Source: Candidatus Thorarchaeota archaeon (lineage in GTDB: Archaea > Asgardarchaeota > Thorarchaeia > Thorarchaeales > Thorarchaeaceae). From it: 64,000 nt of DNA. A model generated the notes under the pieces. It was not told the DNA's origin, made no database searches, and saw only the letters and a list, made by a program, of their open reading frames with translations. The position numbers and the translations under genes are program-made. The stretch lies in assembly GCA_011364985.1 (NCBI GenBank), contig RDOC01000002.1, positions 1-64,000 on the forward strand. The letters are read 5' to 3'. Shown in pieces: positions 52,810-61,181 of this stretch (positions within the stretch are counted from its first letter, which is position 1; each line of letters opens with the position of its first letter).

Positions 52810-53673
52810 TTGACGCTGGAAGTTGCTATCCCTGATACTGCCCTGATAGACTGCTCAGACCTTCGACAAAAGACCGTAAAGCTGGGGCTTCTTGGGCGAG
52901 CCTTTGCGGTGTTTAAGGTTGACAAAATTTGGTTGTATAAGACAGAGAAACTCTCCCAAAGACAGCTACGCGATGTGGAATTGATAATGGGCCTGTTGAG
53001 ATATATGGACACACCTCAGTATCTCCGAAAACGAATCTTTCCCAAGTCACCAATGCTGAAATATGCAGGCATTTTGCCACCTCTCAGAACACAGAGCCAC
53101 CCTCTGGGAGAGGCTTCGAAACCCATCACAGAGGAAGATATTCGGTGGGGAGTTCAGGTACGAGCAGGAAAAATAGACATCGGCCTAGACCAATTGGTTG
53201 ACTTTTCAGAGAGTGTTAGTGAGCGAGAACCGACACAATTTCGAATCGTTAAGACACAGCCTAGGATAAAACTAGAAATCATTGGACATACCGAGATTGG
53301 AAAATACTGGGGTTGGGAAATCAGAAAGACTCCCTCAATATCTGAAGAGCTCGAAAAGATGTCCCAAAAAACGCGAATTGCATTCTCACGAAATGGAGTG
53401 GATTATAATCGGATTGAATCCGAGATCAAATCTACGGTGTCTGGCACAAGAGCAGTAGTGGCCCTTTTTGGTGGTCCTAGGAGAGGGATTTCAAAGCTTG
53501 TTTCAAGGGAACTGTCATCACTGAAACAGCATGTTGATTTTTGGGTTAATACAATACCAGACCAAGGAACTGAAACTGTCAGACTTGAAGAGGCTCTGTT
53601 AATCAGTCTAGGTATATTGAATAACTCGGTTGGAGCTCTACTGTCAGAGCCCGGTTATTACGAAAGCATATAG
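52810..53673 (+). CDS. SPOUT-type RNA methyltransferase (COG2106/DUF171)
   Basis: 287 residues from TTG 52810. N-terminal VAIPDTALIDCSDLRQKTVKLGLLGRAFAVFKVD and YLRKRIFPKSPMLKYAGILPPLRTQSHP are diagnostic, and the SPOUT knot lies near the C-terminus (VVALFGGPRRGISKL, DFWVNTIPDQGTETVRLEEAL). Usually found just upstream of uL3, here separated from it by a glycyl radical enzyme gene. Target is probably rRNA. Confidence 0.88.
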   Translation: MTLEVAIPDTALIDCSDLRQKTVKLGLLGRAFAVFKVDKIWLYKTEKLSQRQLRDVELIMGLLRYMDTPQYLRKRIFPKSPMLKYAGILPPLRTQSHPLGEASKPITEEDIRWGVQVRAGKIDIGLDQLVDFSESVSEREPTQFRIVKTQPRIKLEIIGHTEIGKYWGWEIRKTPSISEELEKMSQKTRIAFSRNGVDYNRIESEIKSTVSGTRAVVALFGGPRRGISKLVSRELSSLKQHVDFWVNTIPDQGTETVRLEEALLISLGILNNSVGALLSEPGYYESI

Positions 53674-53766
53674 TCAAACCTTGTATTCACCATGGGTTTT
53701 ATAGTGTAATAATAGCAAGCGAAATCGTAATGATGGACCTATGCCCAGTATTCGGTGAATCGTATT

Positions 53767-56133
53767 ATGATGTCAAAGAGAGTGAAACACCTCAGAAGGG
53801 ATAGTATTGAAACTGTGCCCTATATTTCAACTGAGCGAGCAGAATTGCTTACCGACTTTTATAAGAGCGGAAAAGCAGATACACTCTCCACTCCTGTGGC
53901 TCGAGCCTCGGCTTTCCGTCATATTCTGCTCAATAAGGAAGTCTACATTGGTGACAATGAGCTCATTGTAGGAGAACGCGGGCCAAGTCCACGAGCTACT
54001 CCAACATATCCAGAATTGTGTTGCCACAGCATTGCCGATTTAGAAACTTGCCATAGTAGAGCACGATCAAGGTTCATTGTTAATGAAGATACAAAAGAAA
54101 CCTACCAGGATGAAATAATCCCATTTTGGCGCGGTAGGGCTATGCGCGAACAGGTCTTTGCTTCGGTGTCGGATGATTGGATGAGAGCATTTGAAACAGG
54201 TGTCTTTACAGAGTTTATGGAACAGCGAGCGCCAGGTCATGCCATTCTTGACGACAAGATATACCGGAGAGGGGTACGAGAGATTATACAAGACATTGAT
54301 GAACGTCTGTTGAAGATTGATTTTTACCGAGATCCTGATGCCTATACAAAGGATCAGAATCTGAGAGCAATGCGTATTGCAGCTGAAGCCATCATTGAAT
54401 TTGCACAAAGATATGCAGATAAGGCCATGGAAATGGCAGAAAAAGAACCGAACCCTGAGCGGGAAAAGGAACTGAAGAGAATTGCTGATGTTTGTAATCA
54501 TGTTCCTGCGAATGCTTCGCGCACCTTCTGGGAAGCCTTGCAGTCTTATTGGTTCATTCATCTTGGAGTCATTACGGAACTGAATGTGTGGGATAGTTTC
54601 AATCCTGGTAGACTTGATCAGCATCTATGTTCCTTCTATGAAAAAGAACTTCAGACTGGTGAATTGACACGTGATTTCGCAAAAGAGTTACTTGAATGCT
54701 TCTGGATAAAGGTACATAATCAACCTGCACCACCTAAAGTTGACATTACAGAAGAACAGAGCGGCACATATCAGGACTTCACTCTCATCAATACAGGAGG
54801 GCTGACAGTTGATGGAGAGAATGCTGTCAACGATGTGTCATATCTCCTGCTTGAAGTGTGCGAAGAGATGCAACTAATGATGCCTAGCCTGTGCGTGCAG
54901 GTCAGTGAACAGACTCCTGATGATTTTCTCTTGAGAACAACAGAAGTAGTTGCTACTGGGTTTGGGCAGCCCTCTATTTTCAATACGGATGTGATAATTG
55001 AAGAATTTCTTCGGATGGGTAAATCAATCGAAGATGCCCGTTGTGGAGGACCTAGCGGCTGTGTTACCATTGGAGCCTTCGGGAAGGAGAGCGTGATTCT
55101 TACTGGGTATATGAACTTGCCAAAGATACTCGAACTGACATTAAATAATGGTATTGACCCATTGACAAAGAAGCAAGTTGGAATAGAATCAGGCAATCCA
55201 TTAGACTTTGAATCGTTCGATGAGTTATTTGATGCTTTCAGTCAGCAATTGGAGCATTTTGTTAATCTAAAGATACAGGGTAACAACATCATTGAACGAC
55301 TCTATGCAATGTATATGCCTTCCCCATTCATGTCTATACTCATGGATGATTGTATTAAGAGAGCCAAGGATTATCATGACGGAGGATCCAGATATAATTC
55401 CACGTACATTCAAGGAGTGGGAATAGGTACGATAACCGATTGCCTCTCTGCAATCAAGCACCATGTCTTTGACAAGAAAAGCCTTTCAATAGCTGCTTTG
55501 CTAACTGCTTTGAAAGATGATTTTGAAGGACATGAAACGCTGCAGCAGATGCTGATGAATAGGACCCCAACTTATGGAAATGATGATGACTTTGCAGACA
55601 GTCTTGCTATGGCTGTATTTGATGACTACTTCAACAATCTAGATGGTCGACCAAACACAAAAGGTGGTGAATACCGTATGAATCTTCTCCCCACAACAGT
55701 TCACATTTACTTTGGGCAAGTCACAGGTGCAACACCAAATGGAAGAAGAGCAGGACAACCACTCTCAGACGGAATATCTCCGTCTCATGGTGTCGACATC
55801 AAGGGACCTACTGCAGTCATAAAATCAGCCTCCAAGATTGATCATAGACGTACTGGAGGCACATTATTGAACCAGAAACTGATGCCGGACCTCTTAGCAG
55901 ATAATGAAGGTCGAATGAATCTCGTCTATCTAATTAGAACATACTTCAAGCTTGGTGGTCATCATATTCAGTTCAATGTGGTTGACAGAGAAACTCTTTT
56001 GAATGCTCAGAATCATCCAGAATTATATGGCGACCTCATTGTTAGAGTGGCTGGGTATAGTGATTACTTCGTCAATCTTGGGAAGCCTCTTCAAGATGAG
56101 ATCATTGCTCGAACAGAGCAGAAGTTTCTCTGA
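53767..56133 (+). CDS. Glycyl radical enzyme with atypical Cys loop
   Basis: About 788 residues from ATG 53767, preceded by GGTGA at 53754; GTG 53755 is also open. The C-terminal glycyl radical motif is RVAGYSDYFVNLGKPLQDEI. The Cys loop is CGGPSGCVTIGAFGKES. Most radical dehydratases and decarboxylases keep Glu two residues after the active Cys (GCVE); here it is Thr. Overall length and QALQ.. pattern match the pyruvate formate-lyase superfamily. No activating enzyme is nearby. It sits between the SPOUT gene and uL3. Confidence 0.88.
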   Translation: MMSKRVKHLRRDSIETVPYISTERAELLTDFYKSGKADTLSTPVARASAFRHILLNKEVYIGDNELIVGERGPSPRATPTYPELCCHSIADLETCHSRARSRFIVNEDTKETYQDEIIPFWRGRAMREQVFASVSDDWMRAFETGVFTEFMEQRAPGHAILDDKIYRRGVREIIQDIDERLLKIDFYRDPDAYTKDQNLRAMRIAAEAIIEFAQRYADKAMEMAEKEPNPEREKELKRIADVCNHVPANASRTFWEALQSYWFIHLGVITELNVWDSFNPGRLDQHLCSFYEKELQTGELTRDFAKELLECFWIKVHNQPAPPKVDITEEQSGTYQDFTLINTGGLTVDGENAVNDVSYLLLEVCEEMQLMMPSLCVQVSEQTPDDFLLRTTEVVATGFGQPSIFNTDVIIEEFLRMGKSIEDARCGGPSGCVTIGAFGKESVILTGYMNLPKILELTLNNGIDPLTKKQVGIESGNPLDFESFDELFDAFSQQLEHFVNLKIQGNNIIERLYAMYMPSPFMSILMDDCIKRAKDYHDGGSRYNSTYIQGVGIGTITDCLSAIKHHVFDKKSLSIAALLTALKDDFEGHETLQQMLMNRTPTYGNDDDFADSLAMAVFDDYFNNLDGRPNTKGGEYRMNLLPTTVHIYFGQVTGATPNGRRAGQPLSDGISPSHGVDIKGPTAVIKSASKIDHRRTGGTLLNQKLMPDLLADNEGRMNLVYLIRTYFKLGGHHIQFNVVDRETLLNAQNHPELYGDLIVRVAGYSDYFVNLGKPLQDEIIARTEQKFL

Positions 56134-56450
56134 TTTGAAGCGAGGATCTGGCGTTGACTTAGTCAGGTCGATATGGCTTTCTCTCACAATATGTCTAATG
56201 ATTATCTTAAGATCGATGGACAAACAAACCATTTCAACTCAGAAATAGGATATAGATATTTGTCAAAAGCCTGAGAACAATGAGAATGACCGACACAGGC
56301 CTTCATAAATAGAGGGTCCATTCCACTAGTGATTCTAAGAAAGTTGGTCAGTGGGTAAGTTTTAAAAGATGACTCCCGTTCGAGCCCTGCAGTAGTACGA
56401 ATAGCCCAGTCAGTAGGCCGTTCGGTACGGGAAAGATGCGATGTGATTTA
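56134..56450. other. Leader region upstream of uL3
   Basis: 317 bases. A TATA-like TTCATAAATA lies near 56300, which would start a transcript about 25 bases later and leave a leader of roughly 120 bases before uL3. Part of it folds (separate entry). No gene is seen. Confidence 0.45.
56375..56431 (+). promoter_or_regulatory. Structured leader hairpin upstream of the uL3 operon
   Basis: CCCGT at 56375-56379 pairs with ACGGG at 56427-56431, closing 57 bases. Inside, CGA-GCC can pair with GGC and TCG around a three-base bulge. It lies 20 bases before the uL3 start, where ribosomal-protein autoregulatory leaders occur. Function is inferred. Confidence 0.4.
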
Positions 56451-57458
56451 ATGGCACATAGAAAGAAGCATGCACCAAGACACGGTAGTCTAGCATATTT
56501 GCCGCATGGTCGGGCTTCGAAATTTTTACCCCGCATCAAGAACTGGCCTGAGTATGATGATTCGGCTGCAAAACTACTTGGTTTCGTTGGATACAAGGCT
56601 GGTATGACCCATGCTGTAGTAACCGTTGATAATCCCAATAGCCCATTCAAGGGTCAGGAGACTGTCATCCCTGTTACAGTGATAGACGTTCCACCAATAC
56701 GACCATTTTCAATAAGGGGATATAATGTAACAGTATATGGAAAACAACTTGTGACAGAAGTTTTGGCTGAGAACCTAACAGAAGACCTCCGTAGAGTATT
56801 TCCTATGCCAAAGAGCTATGACTTCGAAGCCAAGTTACAGGAGTTTGAGAACCAACTCGACTCGCTTGCCGAGATTCGGATGCTAATCCACACTCAGCCC
56901 AGACTTGCAGGGGTTCCTAAAAAGAAGCCTGATATTACTGAATACAAGATTGGCGCTCCTAGTGTCACTGATGCCTTTGAATATGCTAAGGAGATCCTTG
57001 GAGCTGATATTCGTGTTGCAGACATCTTGGAAGAAGGGATGCTTATCGACTCAATTGCTGTTACTAAAGGCCATGGCTTTCAAGGACCTGTACGTCGATG
57101 GGGCATACGGATTCTCCAGCATAAATCACGGAAGACCAAGCGAGGTGTGGGATGTATTGGCCCTTGGTCACCAACAAACATCAGGTATACAGTTCCGAGA
57201 CCTGGTCAGACAGGTTTTCATACACGTACCAGTTTCAATAATATCATCGTGAAGCTTGGAGAACGTGGTGAGGAGATTACTCCCTCCGGGGGCTTTGTCA
57301 ACTATGGAGTTATCCGTGGTGATTATGTAATGCTAAAAGGCTCAGTCCCAGGCTCAGTAAAGCGACCAGTCCGATTGCGATTTGCCGTACGTCCGAAAAG
57401 AAAACACGAGGTCAAGCCGATTCAGGTGAGCTATGTTAGTACCACCTCGAAGCAATGA
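56451..57458 (+). CDS. rpl3: 50S ribosomal protein uL3
   Basis: About 335 residues from ATG 56451 (MAHRKKHAPRHGSLAYLPHGRA). Central GFVGYKAGMTH, VTKGHGFQGPVRRWGI, KTKRGVGCIGPWSPT, and FNNIIVKLG..GGFVNYGVI mark uL3. Heads the uL3-uL4-uL23-uL2 operon. It binds near the peptidyl transferase centre. A 17-base gap separates it from uL4. Confidence 0.96.
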   Translation: MAHRKKHAPRHGSLAYLPHGRASKFLPRIKNWPEYDDSAAKLLGFVGYKAGMTHAVVTVDNPNSPFKGQETVIPVTVIDVPPIRPFSIRGYNVTVYGKQLVTEVLAENLTEDLRRVFPMPKSYDFEAKLQEFENQLDSLAEIRMLIHTQPRLAGVPKKKPDITEYKIGAPSVTDAFEYAKEILGADIRVADILEEGMLIDSIAVTKGHGFQGPVRRWGIRILQHKSRKTKRGVGCIGPWSPTNIRYTVPRPGQTGFHTRTSFNNIIVKLGERGEEITPSGGFVNYGVIRGDYVMLKGSVPGSVKRPVRLRFAVRPKRKHEVKPIQVSYVSTTSKQ

Positions 57459-57475
57459 TAGGGAGATAAGAAATA

Positions 57476-58264
57476 ATGGCAAGTGTATCTACATATTCTC
57501 TAAAAGGAAAAGCTGGCTCAAAGGTCAAGCTTCCGCAGCAGTTCGAAACTCCTTATAGGCCAGATATTATCAAAAGAGCAGTCTTGTCGCTGCAGTCCAA
57601 GAAACGTCAGCCACACGGTGTTGATGAGCTGGCAGGAAAAAGAAATACTGCCCAGAGCTGGCAAACAGGCCATGGAAGGTCTAGAGTACCGCGTGTGAAA
57701 GGCAGTGGAACATTAGCTGCAAATAAGGCGGCTTTTGCTCCTGGTACAGTTGGTGGAAGAGTTGCTCATCCATCCGAAGCAAGAAAAGTGATTATTGAGA
57801 GAATCAATAAGAAGGAGAATCGTCTTGCTATCAGATCAGCCATAGCTGCAACAGCAGACCAAAGAATAATTGGTTACAGAGGCCATAAGGTAGGATCTGT
57901 ACCTGAGATTCCTCTCGTAGTCGACGACAAGATTGAAACTCTTCAGACCACGAAAGAGGTCAGAGATGTTGTGATGTCGCTAGGGTTGGAAGATGACCTC
58001 TTCAGAGCCATTCAAGGTCGTGGCATCAGAGCAGGAAAGGGCAAGATGCGCGGCCGGAGGAAGAAAACTCCAAAGTCATTCTTGATAGTTGTAGGAAAAG
58101 ACCAAGGGATAAGGAAGGCAGCCCGAAATCTGCCAGGTGTGGATGTTGCAGTGGTACACGGGCTTAATGCAGAATTACTTGCTCCTGGAACTCATGCCGG
58201 AAGACTTGTTGTCTGGTCAAAGTCGGCTATCGAGAAATTGGAGCAGGAAGCTCTCTTCATGTGA
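57476..58264 (+). CDS. rpl4: 50S ribosomal protein uL4
   Basis: 262 residues: YRPDIIKRAVLSLQSKKRQPHG, GHGRSRVPRVKGSGTLAANKAAF (the exit-tunnel loop), and RGIRAGKGKMRGRRKKTPKSFLIV, all standard. GGGAGATAAG precedes the ATG as ribosome site. Ends 11 bases before uL23. Confidence 0.97.
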   Translation: MASVSTYSLKGKAGSKVKLPQQFETPYRPDIIKRAVLSLQSKKRQPHGVDELAGKRNTAQSWQTGHGRSRVPRVKGSGTLAANKAAFAPGTVGGRVAHPSEARKVIIERINKKENRLAIRSAIAATADQRIIGYRGHKVGSVPEIPLVVDDKIETLQTTKEVRDVVMSLGLEDDLFRAIQGRGIRAGKGKMRGRRKKTPKSFLIVVGKDQGIRKAARNLPGVDVAVVHGLNAELLAPGTHAGRLVVWSKSAIEKLEQEALFM

Positions 58265-58275
58265 GGTGAGAAGTC

Positions 58276-58536
58276 ATGGATCCAAATGAGATAATCATAA
58301 GACCTGTAATCACAGAAGCCAGCCTCGAATCCGTAGACAGTCACAATCGACTCACCTTCTATGTCAATCGGAGAGCTAACAAGAACACAATTCGGTGGGC
58401 TGTGGAAACCCTCTATGAAGTCGTTGTAGAGAAAGTAAACACGTTGATACTGCCTGATGGAAGAAAGAAGGCATTCGTGCGTCTGGCACCTGAGTATAGT
58501 GCTGCAGAGGTTGCAACCAACCTTGGGATATTCTAA
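58276..58536 (+). CDS. rpl23: 50S ribosomal protein uL23
   Basis: 86 residues: IIIRPVITEASLESVDSHNRLTFYVNRRANKNTIRWAVETLYEV and LPDGRKKAFVRLAPEYSA. Standard archaeal uL23, located at the polypeptide exit where SRP docks. Twelve bases separate it from uL2. Confidence 0.97.
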   Translation: MDPNEIIIRPVITEASLESVDSHNRLTFYVNRRANKNTIRWAVETLYEVVVEKVNTLILPDGRKKAFVRLAPEYSAAEVATNLGIF

Positions 58537-58548
58537 GGAGGCCTCAAA

Positions 58549-59268
58549 ATGGGTAGACGTATACTCGTTCAGCGCAAGGGAAGAGGAACAACTCAATGGA
58601 GAAGCCCCAGTCATAAGAAAATTGCTCCTGCCAGACATCCAAAATGGGCACCGGAGAAGACCTATACTGGAAAAGTGACGAATCTTCTCCATGAAGCTGG
58701 CAGAGGAGCTCCGCTAGCTGAAGTCAGATATGAAAATGAAGCAAGAATCCACTATATGATAGCCCCTGAAGGAATTATGATTGGTCAGGCAGTTGAATGC
58801 GGAGAAGATGCAACCCTTCAAAATGGGAACACTCTCATGCTTCAACATATTCCAGAGGGAACACCTGTCTACAATATTGAAGGAAGTCCCGGAGATGGGG
58901 GAAAGTATGTGAGAGCATCTGGTCTCACAGCCACAATAGTCTCCATAGACCCAACTAAGGCCATGGTCAGGCTTCCCAGCGGTCACCAAAAGTCGTTTAG
59001 CCCAAAATGCCGTGCCACGATTGGAATAGTTGCCGGTGGCGGAAGAACCGAAAAACCGTTCCTTAAAGCAGGTGCTGTTTGGCACCACACTCGTGGAAAG
59101 GCAAGGAAATGGCCTGTTGTCCGAGGAGCTGCAATGAATGCGTGCAGTCATCCTCATGGAGGAGGCTCACATCAGTCCCCCGGACGTCCTACAACTGTTA
59201 GTAGGAATGCGCCTCCAGGTAGAAAAGTTGGCAATATCGCCGCTAGACGAACTGGCAGAAAGAAGTAG
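58549..59268 (+). CDS. rpl2: 50S ribosomal protein uL2
   Basis: 239 residues: RILVQRKGRGTTQWRSPSHKK, APEGIMIGQAVECGEDA, GIVAGGGRTEKPFLKAG, and the conserved WPVVRGAAMNACSHPHGGGSHQSPGRPTTVSRNAPPGRKVG with the His essential for peptidyl transfer. Last gene of this run; uS19 and uL22, which usually follow, are absent here, so the operon is broken after uL2. Confidence 0.97.
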   Translation: MGRRILVQRKGRGTTQWRSPSHKKIAPARHPKWAPEKTYTGKVTNLLHEAGRGAPLAEVRYENEARIHYMIAPEGIMIGQAVECGEDATLQNGNTLMLQHIPEGTPVYNIEGSPGDGGKYVRASGLTATIVSIDPTKAMVRLPSGHQKSFSPKCRATIGIVAGGGRTEKPFLKAGAVWHHTRGKARKWPVVRGAAMNACSHPHGGGSHQSPGRPTTVSRNAPPGRKVGNIAARRTGRKK

Positions 59269-59851
59269 ATTCGAAGAAAGGATTCCTCTCTTCACTCCTC
59301 TTCTTTGACCAGATATTGTTGGATCAAAAAGCAGTCATTATGAAAAAGTGAAAGATGATAGGCAGAGTGACCTTCCAATAGACCACTCTGTCACCGAAAG
59401 GTAGTTCTGTATTTGTCAGGGACACAGAACAAAAGCGACATTGATGACATCAATGGACCATTGAAGAAGATTAATCTTCATCGTCCAAATCGTCATCTTC
59501 GTCCCAGTCGTCTTCGTCCCAGTCGTCGTCTTCATCCCAATCGTCTTCGTCGAAGCGCATTGAGCAATACACCTCAAAATCCATATCTAACATGAATAGA
59601 GTAAAGTATACCCCAAAACCAATGAGAGAAAATAAACTCTCTTTTTTTCCAAAATACTGCTATGAGATGATATAGGGGAGCTGAAGGGGTTATCAACATT
59701 GTTTTATATTTCGGAAAGACTAAAGATGTTGATTGACAATTTTGGACACTTATTCCTATGTGAAGTTTCTGTCACCTTGGAAAGGTGTAAAAGCGATATT
59801 GTGAGTAATGAAATACACATGCTTTGATTCGTTTTTGAAGAGGACTAGTGA
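59269..59851. other. Intergenic region with microprotein and inverted repeats
   Basis: 583 bases. It holds the acidic microprotein gene (minus, separate entry), inverted repeat CAGAGTG/CACTCTG with a 14-base loop (59363-59390), and CATTGATG-A-CATCAATG (59439-59455). A plus-strand frame at 59413 is antisense to the microprotein and is discounted. Confidence 0.45.
59471..59593 (-). CDS. 40-residue Asp/Glu/Trp microprotein
   Basis: ATG 59593, reading MLDMDFEVYCSMRFDEDDW, then repeats of DEDDW and DEDDDW, ending DLDDED and a TAA at 59471. Twenty-two of the 40 residues are Asp or Glu and three are Trp at regular spacing. It is too short for common cut-offs. The repeated codons (GAC/GAA/GAT) make the plus strand look like Arg-rich frames. 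TATACTTT lies at about -25. A nucleic-acid-mimic or metal-binding role is speculative. Confidence 0.5.
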   Translation of the reverse strand: MLDMDFEVYCSMRFDEDDWDEDDDWDEDDWDEDDDLDDED

Positions 59852-60670
59852 ATGGCCGAGTCGCAGGACATGACGATGCCTAAGGATGACCTCAGAATGA
59901 GAGGGCCATCCTTGTTGGTAGTATTCTATCGACCCAGAACTCCTACAAAACAGCTCATGAGTCTATCAGAGAGTCATAGTGTACACAGAGTAAGAAAAGG
60001 ACTCTTCTTGGTCTGCGGAAAGCCAAAGCAGGTAATAGAAGCCTTATCAAAAGTCCCTCATATAGCCCTTAGACGAACAAAGGAGATTCCTCGAAGAAAA
60101 TCGAGAAAGATGCGTACGGCACCACATCGCAGCTTTGCACTAGTTGCATATCGCACGAAGACCACCTCTCCACAGTTTAAGAAAGCCGTTCAGCGACTAG
60201 TAGCAAGAACACCTTCTATTCGACTACGACCAGGTGTATTTCTTTTTCCTCATATGAGGTCAAAGGATTTGAAGAAAGAAAGAGATGGAAAAGGTGCGCA
60301 ATCTCTACTCAATTCTATGCAGTTCTCACAGGCTCTCAAGGAGATGGGCGCCAAAGTATTTCGTTGGACACGTTTACAGGTAACAGAAGCGACTAATCCA
60401 GCTCCCATTCTAGACCTGATTCAAGAACGAATTGACTTTGAGATTGAAGCAGTTTCATCAAGGATCAGGCAATTGCGGAATCAGGCAAAAGATGCGCTTT
60501 CTGATAGTGCAAGATTGAAGAAGAGATACGTTGAGTATTCGAAGCAATTCACTCAACTAAAATTGAAAACCGAAGCCATTGAAACAATCTGGCATCTTGA
60601 CCTCGGTCCAAGAATGAAACAACTGTATAATCAGTTTCTTAGTGCCCGACGCATAATACGCGAGCTCTAG
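59852..60670 (+). CDS. Internally duplicated protein with coiled-coil tail
   Basis: 272 residues, family not recognised. Two similar halves appear: LLVVFYRPRTPTKQLMSLSE..VHRVRKGLFLVCG (near residue 20-60) and FALVAYRTKTTSPQFKKAVQRLV..IRLRPGVFLFP (near 95-130). Each has a beta-alpha-beta pattern like Cas2 or PaaX-type ferredoxin folds. The C-terminal 100 residues form a charged coiled coil. No Cas genes or CRISPR lie nearby. Between uL2 and the FtsZ pair. Confidence 0.55.
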   Translation: MAESQDMTMPKDDLRMRGPSLLVVFYRPRTPTKQLMSLSESHSVHRVRKGLFLVCGKPKQVIEALSKVPHIALRRTKEIPRRKSRKMRTAPHRSFALVAYRTKTTSPQFKKAVQRLVARTPSIRLRPGVFLFPHMRSKDLKKERDGKGAQSLLNSMQFSQALKEMGAKVFRWTRLQVTEATNPAPILDLIQERIDFEIEAVSSRIRQLRNQAKDALSDSARLKKRYVEYSKQFTQLKLKTEAIETIWHLDLGPRMKQLYNQFLSARRIIREL

Positions 60671-60795
60671 AGATGTGATGAGTCTTAAGACAAGGATGAC
60701 TAACAGTTACCTTAGACCTAGAAAATCCTAGACACTGAGTAGGCTGTTCTTTGAAGAATCGTCATGTTCTCTCCATAATGGAAGGAGAAAGCGGG

Positions 60796-60909
60796 GGGTA
60801 CTTCTACTACGGGAAGTGTGAAGAGCACTTTCATGCTGATGTGAATACAGCACGAAACGTCATTCATGTTCATGAAGAACCCAGTACCGTTACTAGGCGG
60901 ACTGCCTAG
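60796..60909 (+). pseudogene. TnpB-like C-terminal remnant
   Basis: The frame reads GYFYYGKCEEHFHADVNTARN, then VIHVHEEPSTVTRRTA and a stop. The HADVNTARN segment resembles the last RuvC motif of IS200/IS605 TnpB proteins (ADxNAARNI), next to a zinc-finger half. Only about 38 codons remain, and no start or terminal repeats are seen. Short similarity could be chance. Confidence 0.4.
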
Positions 60910-60998
60910 ACTAGCTGTCTAGGTCTGTCTAGATTACAATTAATGGTAATATCCACATTCATATCTCACAAATAGGTGGTCTATCATGAGGTCTAGAT

Positions 60999-61181
60999 AT
61001 GCGACTCATTGCTGTACATCTGCCTGAGAAGATAATTGATGACATTCAGCGTCTTGTAGACCGAGGGCTTTATCCGAATCGATCGGAAACTATCCGGATT
61101 GCGATTCGAGACCTATTGAAGCGGGAACTTTGGGAGCACAGTGTGCATCGAGAAAAGGCAAGTGAGGTAGCTCAACAATGA
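60999..61181 (+). CDS. RHH regulator upstream of ftsZ
   Basis: 60 residues. RLIAVHLPEKIIDDIQRLVDRGLYPNRSETIRIAIRDLLKREL is a complete ribbon-helix-helix domain of the CopG type. It overlaps the ftsZ start by four bases and so is coupled to it. It probably regulates the pair, perhaps the FtsZ level. Confidence 0.85.
   Translation: MRLIAVHLPEKIIDDIQRLVDRGLYPNRSETIRIAIRDLLKRELWEHSVHREKASEVAQQ

Noticed and set aside
59439-59455. TGATGA-like palindrome as a C/D sRNA box
   Set aside because: The sequence is a simple eight-base inverted repeat with no paired D box or guide spacing.
59413-59595. Plus-strand Arg/Pro-rich frame opposite the acidic microprotein
   Set aside because: It is the complement of the repeated GAC/GAA codons. 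The minus strand has the better start and upstream element.
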